In this document: piece by piece, positions 26,428 through 35,033 of the stretch | Layout of the letters: every line of letters begins with the position of its first letter | How positions within the stretch are numbered: the first letter of the stretch is position 1 | From: Vibrio alfacsensis | Lineage (GTDB): Bacteria > Pseudomonadota > Gammaproteobacteria > Enterobacterales > Vibrionaceae | Direction: 5' to 3' | Length of the DNA: 64,000 nucleotides | Assembly: GCF_003544875.1 (NCBI RefSeq) | Contig: NZ_CP032093.1 | Span: 3,038,001-3,102,000 of the forward strand | Made by a program: the position numbers and the translations under genes | The notes under the pieces: model-generated | Told to the model about the DNA's origin: nothing | Database searches by the model: none | The model's input: only the letters and a program-made list of their open reading frames with translations

Positions 26428-27384
26428 TTAACCTTTGTACAGTTTCGGGTTAAACACATCACGTAACCAGTCACCTAATAGGTTGATAACCAGTACCAGC
26501 GTGACTAACACGATACCTGGGAAAGCAGTAATCCACCATGCGCCAGAGAAAATGTAGTTAAAGCCGATGCTGATCAGCGCACCTAATGACGGCTGATCGA
26601 CAGGAAGCCCCAAACCTAGGAATGACAATGCCGCTTCCGACATGATTGCGTTCGCTACCTGTACTGTCGAGATAACCAAGATTGGCGATAGGCAGTTCGG
26701 CAGAATGTGACGGAACATGATGCGAGGCGCTTTAAAGCCCATCACACGCGCCGCTTCGACGTATTCTTTCTTCTTCTCTGCCAGCACCGAGGCGCGAATA
26801 GTACGTGCGTATTGCGGCCATTCAGCTACGCCGATGATCACCACCAGCATAACTACTGCATATTGGCTATAGAAGTCACTGCCAAAGCTGGCTTTGAAGA
26901 TGGCCGATACGATGATCGCCACCATCATGGTAGAGAACGACAACTGTACATCAGCAAAGCGCATCAAGAAGCTGTCAATACGACCACCGAAGTAACCCGC
27001 AGAAAGGCCGATGATGATGCCTAAAATCAATTGAAGCCCAACCGCAAGGAAACCGATGGTCAAAGACAGGCGAGAGCCGTACAAAATGGTCGATAAAATA
27101 TCGCGGCCCTGCTCATCAGTACCCAGTAAAAAGCGCTCTTCTCCTCCGTCCATCCATGATGGTGGAAGTTCAGAATCCATGATATCGATAGAGGTGAGAT
27201 CATACGGGTCTGTAGGAGCCAAGATCGGTGCAGCTAGCGCCAGCACCAAGAACATCATAAACACCGTAAAACTTGCCATCGCCACTTTGTCGCGCTTGAA
27301 GTAATACAAGAAGTCTGAGTTTTTAAAACGCTCCCACGCTGATGGTGTCGATTCAGGAGCGGCCGTTACGTTTGATTGGCTCAT
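26428..27384 (-). CDS. Peptide-type ABC transporter permease, DppC/OppC class
   Basis: 318-residue inner-membrane permease with an N-terminal OppC_N segment (FKRDKVAMASFTVFMMFLVLA-like hydrophobic start) and about six helices. The EAA loop that docks the ATPase is EAARVMGFKAPRIMFRHILPN near 210. Last gene of an importer operon: ATPase, binding protein, DppB-class and DppC-class permeases, all leftward. Two bases separate it from the preceding permease. Substrate not decided; family members import di- and oligopeptides, glutathione or nickel chelates. Confidence 0.88.
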   Translation of the reverse strand: MSQSNVTAAPESTPSAWERFKNSDFLYYFKRDKVAMASFTVFMMFLVLALAAPILAPTDPYDLTSIDIMDSELPPSWMDGGEERFLLGTDEQGRDILSTILYGSRLSLTIGFLAVGLQLILGIIIGLSAGYFGGRIDSFLMRFADVQLSFSTMMVAIIVSAIFKASFGSDFYSQYAVVMLVVIIGVAEWPQYARTIRASVLAEKKKEYVEAARVMGFKAPRIMFRHILPNCLSPILVISTVQVANAIMSEAALSFLGLGLPVDQPSLGALISIGFNYIFSGAWWITAFPGIVLVTLVLVINLLGDWLRDVFNPKLYKG

Positions 27385-27386
27385 GA

Positions 27387-28364
27387 TTAAGCTCCTTTTC
27401 CAGTTAGATTCACAGTTGGGTTGATGATGCCGTACAGCAAGTCAACGATGGTATTGGTTACCACGAAGATCAAACCAACAAAGATAACGTAGGCAGTGAT
27501 CAACGGTGTATCGACACGGTTGATTGCCTCAAGGAAAAGAAAGCCCGTACCCGGCCACTGGAACACGGTTTCAGTAAGAATGGTGTAAGCCACCATGGTA
27601 CCAATCTGCACGCCACCTACCGTCAGAACAGGTAGCATGGTGTTCTTAAGTGCATGTTGGTAATAAATTTTGTTTAAGTTCAGGCCTTTTGCTTTGGCAA
27701 ACTTGATGTATTCCGAGCTCAGCACTTCTAGCATTTCTGAACGAACCAAACGGATGAACAGCGGCAACATGATCGAAGCCAGTGCCACACACGGCAGAAT
27801 CAAGTGCTTGATGCCATCAATGGTGAAGAAGCCAGATTCCCAGCCGAAGACATTCGCTGTTTCTCCCCGCCCGTAGGACGGTAGCCAACCCAGTTCTATA
27901 GAGAAGACGTACATCAGCATAATCGCGGTTAAGAACACCGGAATCGAGATACCGACACTACTCATCGCCATGACAAATTTGGTAAAAATACTCTTCGGAT
28001 GAATCGCGGAGTACACCCCAAGAGGAATCGAGAGAAGAATGATAATGAGCGTCGCACCAAACACGAGCTCTAGCGTCGCCACCAGCTTATCGAGAATCAC
28101 CTCAACCGCAGGTCGCTTGAAGAAGTAAGATGTACCTAAATCACCTTGTAGCGCATTGCCCACAAAGCGAGTGTACTTTGTGATAAAGGGATCGTTCAGG
28201 CCCAGTTCGTCACGCAGCGCTTGACGCTCCGCTTCTGAAACCGACTGACCTACAAGCTCACGCAGCGGGTCACCCAGGTTATCCTGAATGGCAAACGCCA
28301 CCAAACTGATCACAAACATCACTATCAGTGCCTGAAACAGGCGCTTGACCAGAAACGAAAACAT
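27387..28364 (-). CDS. Peptide-type ABC transporter permease, DppB/OppB class
   Basis: 325 residues with the N-terminal hydrophobic helix and YTRFVGNALQGDLGTSYFF region typical of DppB/OppB. EAA-type loop at about 213-232 (EYIKFAKAKGLNLNKIYYQH). It is directly followed by the DppC-class subunit and preceded by the binding protein gene 146 bp upstream, so all belong to one transport system. No defects seen. Confidence 0.88.
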   Translation of the reverse strand: MFSFLVKRLFQALIVMFVISLVAFAIQDNLGDPLRELVGQSVSEAERQALRDELGLNDPFITKYTRFVGNALQGDLGTSYFFKRPAVEVILDKLVATLELVFGATLIIILLSIPLGVYSAIHPKSIFTKFVMAMSSVGISIPVFLTAIMLMYVFSIELGWLPSYGRGETANVFGWESGFFTIDGIKHLILPCVALASIMLPLFIRLVRSEMLEVLSSEYIKFAKAKGLNLNKIYYQHALKNTMLPVLTVGGVQIGTMVAYTILTETVFQWPGTGFLFLEAINRVDTPLITAYVIFVGLIFVVTNTIVDLLYGIINPTVNLTGKGA

Positions 28365-28510
28365 TCCTTGCCCCTTAACTATCCATAGATCTCTATTCAG
28401 AGAGAAAATTCAGTCTATAAAACCAACTCAGTCCGACTGAAACAAAACTAAGTCGAGAACTTTAAGTTGAGGAGGGACATCCATCCCTCCTCAAAATCGA
28501 CTAACCGTGA

Positions 28511-30064
28511 TTATTCAACCACTAGATCACCGAAGTAAGGCATTACCATTGGGTTAACAATGTCTGCCGCTTTCACGTTAGACTTCGCACCCCACGCTTC
28601 ACTTTGCCAGTGTAGCGGTACGAATGCAGCGTCGTTGTATAGTGTTGCTTCTACGCCTTTCAGCATTTCTGCACGTTTCGCTGGATCCGTTTCTACGTTC
28701 GCCGCTTCAACCACTTTGTCCATTTCTGGGTTTGAGTAGTAACCACAGTTGTACTGACCACGACCTGTCTCTTCGTTACGAGTCATGGTTAGGAACTCGT
28801 TGAAGTTCGCCGAATCTTCTGTATCTGAGTGCCAACCGATCATCAGCATGTCTGCCGCACACTTGTCGAACTCAGGCCAGTATTGCGCTTTAGGCATCGT
28901 CTTCAGATCCACTTTGATGCCGATCTTAGACAGCATTGCCGCCGCCGCTTGTGCGACTTTCGCATCGTTCACGTAACGGTTGTTTGGCGCCATCATCGTC
29001 AGCGTAAAGCCGTTCTCGTAGCCTGCTTCTTTCATTAGCTGTTTAGCTTTTTTCAGATCGTAGCGAGGAACCAATTTGTCATCATGACCTACGTAACCGA
29101 CTGGGCTTTGTTGACCAGCCGCCGTTGCGAAGCCTTTCATGATTTTCTTCACGATACCTTCGTTATTGATAGCGTGAACAATCGCCTGACGAACGCGCAC
29201 GTCTTTCAGTGCTTCGTTACTGTTTTGGTTCATTTGGAATGTGATGATACGCGTACCTGGTAGCGTCACAAGATCGATACCCTCTGCGTCTTTCACACGT
29301 TTGTGATCGTTTGGCGCTACTGGGTGAATCATGTCAACGCCGCCAGAAAGCAGTGCTGCTACACGAGTCGCATCTTCTTTGATAGGAACTAACGTTAGCT
29401 TATCAACGTTACCTTTCGACGCTTTATCCCAGTAATCTTTAAAGCGTTCGAACTCCACTTTTACGCCCTGCTCACGAGACGTCACAATGAATGGTCCCGT
29501 ACCAGAAACGTTCGTCGATGCAAATGAGTTACCGTGCTTCACGAGCTCAGACTTGTCTTTGCCGTCAGCGGTTTGACCTGAGTAGAACTTGCTGTCCATT
29601 GGGAAGATGTACGTTGCCGTTTGTAGCACGAGTGGGTATGGCCCCTTAGTCACAAGATCAAACGTGTAATCGTCCACTTTTACGATTTTTTCGTATGGGT
29701 CAAAGATAGCTTTAAAGTCTGGAGAGTTTTGTAGACGCTCGAAAGTCCACACCACATCGTCAGCCGTTAAGTCATTACCAGAATGAAACTTTACGCCCTC
29801 ACGTAGCTTAAAGCGGACCGTTGTATCGTTAACGCGCTCCCAGCTTTCCGCTAGACGAGGCTCAAAGTCCATCTCTTGAGTAAAACGAACCAGTGGGTCA
29901 AATACCATGTGAGAAAACTGTAGCGTACCGCCAGATAGCTGCTCATGCGGGTCAAGAGACACCGGATCGGAGGCGTAGCCCACTTTGATTTCTGCTGCCA
30001 TCGCATTAAAGCTCAAGCCCGCAGCCATTAGCGCCACTGCTAATTTGCTTTTCATGGTTTTCAT
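28511..30064 (-). CDS. Periplasmic solute-binding protein (SBP family 5)
   Basis: About 517-residue periplasmic binding protein of the oligopeptide/nickel class. Signal peptide cleaves after FNAMA, and the mature chain starts AEIKVGYASDPVSLDPHE. Family pattern LREGVKFHSGNDLTADDVVWTFER is present around residue 90. Two ATGs lie six bases apart: GAAGGAG is only two bases from the first (30070) but eight from the second (30064), so 30064 is preferred. It delivers substrate to the two permeases and the fused ATPase. Ligand unknown. Confidence 0.88.
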   Translation of the reverse strand: MKTMKSKLAVALMAAGLSFNAMAAEIKVGYASDPVSLDPHEQLSGGTLQFSHMVFDPLVRFTQEMDFEPRLAESWERVNDTTVRFKLREGVKFHSGNDLTADDVVWTFERLQNSPDFKAIFDPYEKIVKVDDYTFDLVTKGPYPLVLQTATYIFPMDSKFYSGQTADGKDKSELVKHGNSFASTNVSGTGPFIVTSREQGVKVEFERFKDYWDKASKGNVDKLTLVPIKEDATRVAALLSGGVDMIHPVAPNDHKRVKDAEGIDLVTLPGTRIITFQMNQNSNEALKDVRVRQAIVHAINNEGIVKKIMKGFATAAGQQSPVGYVGHDDKLVPRYDLKKAKQLMKEAGYENGFTLTMMAPNNRYVNDAKVAQAAAAMLSKIGIKVDLKTMPKAQYWPEFDKCAADMLMIGWHSDTEDSANFNEFLTMTRNEETGRGQYNCGYYSNPEMDKVVEAANVETDPAKRAEMLKGVEATLYNDAAFVPLHWQSEAWGAKSNVKAADIVNPMVMPYFGDLVVE

Positions 30065-30169
30065 TTGCATAACTCCTTCATGCGGGAATTCGAATCCCTT
30101 GTTGTGTTTGCGTCTTTGTTATGACTAAGGTTTGTTGACCTTAAAGGCCAGCCAAGCGAAAAACTTGGT

Positions 30170-31885
30170 TTATGCTGTTTTAATGTCTTCTCGTAGGCCC
30201 TTGAATTCAGGCATCAGAGAAATCAGTTTCTTACTGTATTCATGCTGAGGAGCAGTAAACAGCTGCTCAGTTGGTGCCACCTCTAGCAGCGTACCCATCT
30301 GCATTACACCCACTCGGTCACACATCTGACGAATAACAGGTAAGTCGTGACTGATAAACAACATGGTGAGATTCAGTTCACTTTGCAGATCTTTCAGTAA
30401 GTTCAGAATTTGTGCTTGTACCGACACATCCAAGGCAGAAGTCGGTTCATCACAAATCAGTAATCGAGGACGGGTCGCCAGGGCGCGCGCAATTGATATA
30501 CGCTGACGCTGACCTCCGGAGAATTCATGTGGGTATTTCACAGCCGCCATTTTGCCCAAACCTACGTGATCCAGTAGGTCATTGACAATATGGCGTGTTT
30601 CCGCTTCATTCTTAGTCAACTTATGGAAACGAATTGGCTCCGCGATGATGTCAAAAATCTTCATACGCGGGTTCATTGAGGTGTATGGGTTTTGGAAGAC
30701 CATCTGCATTTGACGACGCAGTGGACGGCGCGCTTTTTCCGATTTTAGCGCCGTAAGTTCAATGCCCTCAAAGCTCACTTGGCCTGAGTTTGGTTCGTAC
30801 AGACCAGCAATCACACGTGCGATGGTCGACTTACCTGAACCGGACTCTCCCACCAAACCAAACGTCTCACCTTCGTGCACTTCAAAACTAACATTGTTCG
30901 ATGCCTGCACGTATTCGCGACGGCTTTCAAACAACGAATCTTTAGTCACAAAACGTAGGTTGACGTTCTTCACGTCTAGCAACGGACCGGTATATTCACG
31001 TTGATCTTGGCTTTGACCAAGCCAGTGATTTTTGATGTCGAGCGGCTCCATTTCTGTCGCTTCCTCGATATAGCTGACCAATGGAAAACGATCGAGCTTC
31101 ACGTCAGAGCGAGGAACGGCAGAAATCAAACTGCGCGTATAAGAATGGTCAGGGTCGCCAAGTACTTTCGCGGTTGGACCAAACTCCACCAAGTCACCAC
31201 GGTACATAACGGCAACACGGTCAGTCACATTAGATACCACCCCCATGTCGTGCGTCACCAGCATACAACCAACGTTGTTTTTGATACACAATTCACGAAT
31301 AAGGTTGAGGATTTGATCTTGGATAGATACATCGAGCGCTGTTGTTGGCTCATCAGCGATGATAAGTTCTGGCTCACCGGCCAATGCGATTGCAATCACC
31401 ACACGCTGACGCATACCGCCAGAGAACTGGTGAGGATATTGTTTTAGGCGGTTTTCAGGTTGAGGTATCCCTACTTGTTGCATAAGAGACAACGCACGTT
31501 GGTACGCTTCTTCATCCGACACTTTCATGTTGGCATGAATGGTCTCTTTTAGCTGCTGCTCAACCGTAAATAAAGGGTTTAGTGAGGTCATTGGATCTTG
31601 GAAAATAAAACCAATCTTAGAGCCTCGAACCTTACGCATCGCCTCTGGGGACAGCCCAGAAATAATTTCTCCATCAAGGTATACATCACCACTCGCGATG
31701 CGACCTGGAGGACTTAGCAAATCAATAACAGCGTTACCAACGGTGGATTTACCCGCACCTGATTCGCCAACCACGCCCACAATTTCGCCTCTTTCAATAT
31801 TGAAAGAAAGTGATTTCACCGCCGCGTGGACTCCGTGGCGAGATGGGTACTCAATACGAAGGTTTTTCACCTCTAATAGTGACAT
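30170..31885 (-). CDS. Fused double ATPase of peptide-type ABC importer
   Basis: 571 residues carrying two complete ABC cassettes, equivalent to DppD plus DppF (OppD plus OppF) in one chain, as in GsiA. Cassette 1: Walker A GESGAGKST near 39, signature FSGGMRQR near 159, Walker B LIIADEPTTALD. Cassette 2: Walker A GESGSGKST near 347, signature FSGGQRQR near 460, Walker B LLICDEPTSALD. First gene of the operon, 100 bp before the binding protein. Fusion of the two cassettes is known for glutathione importers, but substrate cannot be deduced from this. Confidence 0.9.
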   Translation of the reverse strand: MSLLEVKNLRIEYPSRHGVHAAVKSLSFNIERGEIVGVVGESGAGKSTVGNAVIDLLSPPGRIASGDVYLDGEIISGLSPEAMRKVRGSKIGFIFQDPMTSLNPLFTVEQQLKETIHANMKVSDEEAYQRALSLMQQVGIPQPENRLKQYPHQFSGGMRQRVVIAIALAGEPELIIADEPTTALDVSIQDQILNLIRELCIKNNVGCMLVTHDMGVVSNVTDRVAVMYRGDLVEFGPTAKVLGDPDHSYTRSLISAVPRSDVKLDRFPLVSYIEEATEMEPLDIKNHWLGQSQDQREYTGPLLDVKNVNLRFVTKDSLFESRREYVQASNNVSFEVHEGETFGLVGESGSGKSTIARVIAGLYEPNSGQVSFEGIELTALKSEKARRPLRRQMQMVFQNPYTSMNPRMKIFDIIAEPIRFHKLTKNEAETRHIVNDLLDHVGLGKMAAVKYPHEFSGGQRQRISIARALATRPRLLICDEPTSALDVSVQAQILNLLKDLQSELNLTMLFISHDLPVIRQMCDRVGVMQMGTLLEVAPTEQLFTAPQHEYSKKLISLMPEFKGLREDIKTA

Positions 31886-32559
31886 TTCAGACCTCTACTG
31901 CCTTGTCTGTGGTATCAAATCGCGCAAACGAGCGCCATTTATCACCTGAATGAATCCGTTCAAATTCAGAATAATACTCTGAAATCTTAATGCGGAAACA
32001 ATTTGGCAAATATCACACAAAAAAGCAACAATTAAAGTATATCTTGCCGAAAAAACATTAATTGCACGCATAATTAGCGAATATAAATGCATTAACAAGT
32101 ATTTAACCATTAAAATGGCGCACCATTTTGTGCGCCGAGTACCATAAAACCAGAAATATGCTCTAAAATTAATCACAAACACATATTTTGACATAACCAT
32201 ATTATTCGAATGGATTAATTAACAAATACAAAACAAGATATGGTGTATAGCGGATTTTTCGGCATAAAATGTTACTAACAAAATAGTCGGTACTAAGGAA
32301 AAGCCAAAGGTCTTAAAGGGAATATGAGATTAAAACGTGAGCACATCAGCAAAATACCGAATCAATCACTTTGTTTCTGTTATGCGCTTGTTATTCGATA
32401 TTGTGATTAAAAGATAAAGGCATAGTAATACTTCCATTAATCATGTTAGTACTTTGCTAAATAAGGGAAGAAAGCAGAGATTTGTGGCTTTACGCTGTAA
32501 TTTGAGCCTGGATAAGCGATAATCTCACTCCAATATCTGGTAATGAACAAGGAGCCTCT
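31886..32559. other. AT-rich intergenic region between ABC operon and HAD gene
   Basis: About 670 bp, strongly AT-rich, with no convincing gene. It must hold the promoter of the leftward ABC operon and that of the rightward HAD gene. The one clear structure is a 7-bp GC stem GGCGCAC/GTGCGCC at 32117-32136, not followed by a T-run. I see no riboswitch or regulator match. Confidence 0.5.
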
Positions 32560-33285
32560 GTGCTTAAAGCGATTTTTTTTGATATGGACGAGACCTTATG
32601 TGGCACCTCTCAGGCAGATACAGTCGCAGGACAAGAGTTTGCTAATTGGATTGCACAAACTTACCCACAAGTCTCCGATTCAACGGCATTTGTACATCGC
32701 TACCTACAAGGAGTATATAAAAAGCTCAATGATGAATTTCCCGAGCTTATCGCCCTATTACCAGACGAAAATGCATTCCGCTGCGGTTTAATCCAAACCA
32801 TCTTGGCAGAGCAAGGTATCGAGATCGATCTAGAACAAGCGCAACAAGCACAAAGCTATTTTGATTCCGCTCGAATGGGCGCTTTTAACTTCTTCCCGGG
32901 AGTGAAAGAGATGCTAACCGAACTTCGCCAGCACTATAAGTTAGTGGTGATCACTAACGGTCCTATCTTCTCACAACATCCAAAGCTCAAAGCGACACAA
33001 ATGAGCGAATGGGTTGACCACATTATTGTGGGTGGCGAAGAGCCAGAAGAAAAACCGGCAGCAAGTATCTTCCATAAAGCGCTCAGCCTTGTCGATGCAA
33101 AACCAGAAGAAGTGATTCATATTGGTGACTCTCTGCCAGCCGACATCCAGGGTGCCAACAACATGGGCATTTTAAGTGTATGGGTTAACTCAACAGGTAT
33201 AGCAACCCCAACCGAAACCAAGCCAAGCTACGAAGTGAAAGAGACGATAGAGCTAAACGAAATCCTTAAAACGCTTGCTCAGTAA
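32560..33285 (+). CDS. HAD-family phosphatase
   Basis: 241-residue haloacid-dehalogenase-type hydrolase. Motif I FFDMDETL with both catalytic Asp (9 and 11), motif II VVITNGP near 128, motif III Lys in EEKPAASIF near 160, motif IV HIGDSLPADIQGA near 185. A helical cap is inserted between motifs I and II, so it is a class-IA member, similar to N-acylneuraminate-9-phosphatases or YjjG-like nucleotidases. Begins with GTG, five bases after an AAGGAG site. Ends in a terminator. True substrate unknown. Confidence 0.85.
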   Translation: MLKAIFFDMDETLCGTSQADTVAGQEFANWIAQTYPQVSDSTAFVHRYLQGVYKKLNDEFPELIALLPDENAFRCGLIQTILAEQGIEIDLEQAQQAQSYFDSARMGAFNFFPGVKEMLTELRQHYKLVVITNGPIFSQHPKLKATQMSEWVDHIIVGGEEPEEKPAASIFHKALSLVDAKPEEVIHIGDSLPADIQGANNMGILSVWVNSTGIATPTETKPSYEVKETIELNEILKTLAQ

Positions 33286-33306
33286 AACGTTCAACTTAAG
33301 AAACAC

Positions 33307-33336
33307 AAACCCCAGACACCGTGCTGGGGTTTCTTT
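33307..33336 (+). terminator. Terminator of HAD gene
   Basis: AAACCCCAG/CTGGGGTTT stem with 8-nt loop, followed by CTTTTG. Confidence 0.85.
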
Positions 33337-33443
33337 TGTCAGGTCTAAAAGCATTTGGATCATAGGTGCTCAAAAGCTCTCAAAACTGTACATTTCAGCT
33401 GAGCCTATGATGTCGTGAGGGTTTAAAAAACGATAAATGCAAA

Positions 33444-33471
33444 AAAGCCTCGATATTTCTATCGAGGCTTT
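33444..33471. terminator. Distal hairpin terminator next to tRNA-Pro fragment
   Basis: Perfect 12-bp stem AAAGCCTCGATA/TATCGAGGCTTT with 4-nt loop; the flanking A-run favours leftward termination. It lies one base from a duplicated tRNA-Pro 3' end. Confidence 0.75.
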
Positions 33472-33491
33472 AAATAGTGGTCGGTGAAGAG
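33472..33491 (-). repeat. Duplicated 3' end of tRNA-Pro
   Basis: Twenty bases here are identical to 33839-33858, the last 14 bases of tRNA-Pro copy 2 (including CCA) plus six flanking bases. The rest of a tRNA is absent. This is a remnant of tRNA duplication or of an integration event. Confidence 0.7.
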
Positions 33492-33589
33492 CCATATTCT
33501 AACTTCAGGCGAACCCCACTTGGGTTCAAAGCCATTGAAATATTGCCGACTAACGCAGTCCAAACTATGTCATAAGCTCTAAAACGACG

Positions 33590-33613
33590 AAAGCCTGCTA
33601 AAAAGCAGGCTTT
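33590..33613 (-). terminator. Terminator of the tRNA cluster
   Basis: AAAGCCTGCT/AGCAGGCTTT stem with 4-nt loop directly after the last tRNA in transcription order, followed on the minus strand by CGTCGTTTT. Confidence 0.75.
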
Positions 33614-33620
33614 CTAATGG

Positions 33621-33697
<77 letters not shown>

Positions 33698-33721
33698 AGC
33701 ATGTATTCTTTAAAGAAAGAA

Positions 33722-33798
33722 TGGGGTGGCTAACGGGATTTGAACCCGCGACAACCGGAATCACAATCCGGGACTCTACCAACTGAGCTATAGCCACC
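33722..33798 (-). tRNA. tRNA-His (GUG), copy 1
   Basis: Complete tRNA with the extra 5' G opposite C73 that marks His tRNA, anticodon GTG in the loop TTGTGAT, and encoded CCA. Confidence 0.97.
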
Positions 33799-33844
33799 AT
33801 CAATTTTTTATTGTCTACCGCTATTATAGCCATAAACTAAATAG

Positions 33845-33921
<77 letters not shown>

Positions 33922-33993
33922 ACTTATGTTTTATCTCGACTTTAAATCAAGAACGGGAGCAATGCTACCGTATTCTATCCCAAAAGGGAAGAA

Positions 33994-34070
33994 TGGGGTG
34001 GCTAACGGGATTTGAACCCGCGACAACCGGAATCACAATCCGGGACTCTACCAACTGAGCTATAGCCACC
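33994..34070 (-). tRNA. tRNA-His (GUG), copy 2
   Basis: Same sequence as His copy 1, with the extra 5' G and CCA. Confidence 0.97.
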
Positions 34071-34103
34071 ACTGATATTTTTTACCGATAACCTTTAGGC
34101 GAA

Positions 34104-34180
<77 letters not shown>

Positions 34181-34201
34181 ATGCCCTATCGGCGGAGAGG
34201 A

Positions 34202-34230
34202 ATAATACGGATATCACACTATGCCGTCTA
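34202..34230 (-). promoter_or_regulatory. Promoter of tRNA cluster
   Basis: On the minus strand TAGACG (34225-34230), 17-bp spacer, TATTAT (34202-34207), then a GC-rich start region CTCTCCGCC as expected for stable-RNA promoters; about 20 bp before tRNA-Arg. Confidence 0.65.
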
Positions 34231-34540
34231 GTACTTTTTTTACTTTTTTTATCGTTTGGTCTCTTTTTCGACAGTTCTCTGCCTTAAAACTGAATTTTTG
34301 ATGTGATTCACGCCCTGTCATGGATAACTCGTTGTTTATTGCAACAACTTATCAGGATATAATCACTCATTATTTACATTGATTTAACAGCTACAACTTA
34401 GTTGTTCGGTCACTCAAGACGGTTAGATAAGTTTTTTTGCTCACTGCACGAACAATGACGTAAAAATTTATCCAAACGGTCTAAATACTCTAACAATATA
34501 AAAGGTAAGTCAGTTACCTTAGGAATGTGAAGTGGGTTTA

Positions 34541-34954
34541 ATGGATATGTCTCGACGAATGATTAGCGTTTTGTTCGCTGCCTTAACTTTTTCTACGGCA
34601 GCTTTAGCTTCTGACATCAGCCAAACTGAATATGATGCGATCGCAGAACGCATCAAACCTGTCGGTGATGTCTATCTAGCTGGTGCTGAGCCAGTAAAAG
34701 CAGAGCCAACTGGCCCACGTGATGGTGCAGCCGTTTATGGAACGTTCTGTATTGCCTGTCACTCTTCAGGTGTAAGCGGCGCACCAAAAACTGGAGATGC
34801 AGCAGATTGGGCACCACGCATCGCCCAAGGTAAAGATGTGATGACTGATCACGCGATTCAAGGCTTCAATGCAATGCCAGCGAAAGGAACGTGTATGGAT
34901 TGTTCTGATGATGAAATCATCGCAGCGATTGACCACATGATCGAAGGCCTTTAA
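34541..34954 (+). CDS. Cytochrome c5-type protein
   Basis: Periplasmic c-type cytochrome of about 137 residues. Sec signal peptide (basic MSRRM, hydrophobic core, ALAS cleavage). The single heme site is CIACH at 70-74; a Met ligand is probably in FNAMPAKG; the extra Cys pair in GTCMDC forms the disulfide that marks cytochrome c5. Three starts are close together (GTG 34532, ATG 34541, ATG 34547); 34541 is chosen for spacing. A small hairpin AAGGTAA/TTACCTT at 34502-34520 lies just upstream. Confidence 0.88.
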   Translation: MDMSRRMISVLFAALTFSTAALASDISQTEYDAIAERIKPVGDVYLAGAEPVKAEPTGPRDGAAVYGTFCIACHSSGVSGAPKTGDAADWAPRIAQGKDVMTDHAIQGFNAMPAKGTCMDCSDDEIIAAIDHMIEGL

Positions 34955-34968
34955 TCGTCCCCGAAAGC

Positions 34969-35003
34969 AAAAAGGCTTGCCCAACGGCAAGCCTTTTGTT
35001 TTT
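34969..35003. terminator. Terminator between cytochrome gene and rep
   Basis: GGCTTGCC/GGCAAGCC stem with A-run on the left and TTTTGTTTTT on the right; works in both directions for these convergent genes. Confidence 0.9.
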
Positions 35004-35033
35004 AACACTTATGTGAATTGATTTGTTGGAACG

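Noticed and set aside
31895..32200. 101-codon minus-strand frame in the AT-rich gap
   Set aside because: Composition follows AT-rich DNA, and no ribosome site is seen; treated as intergenic.
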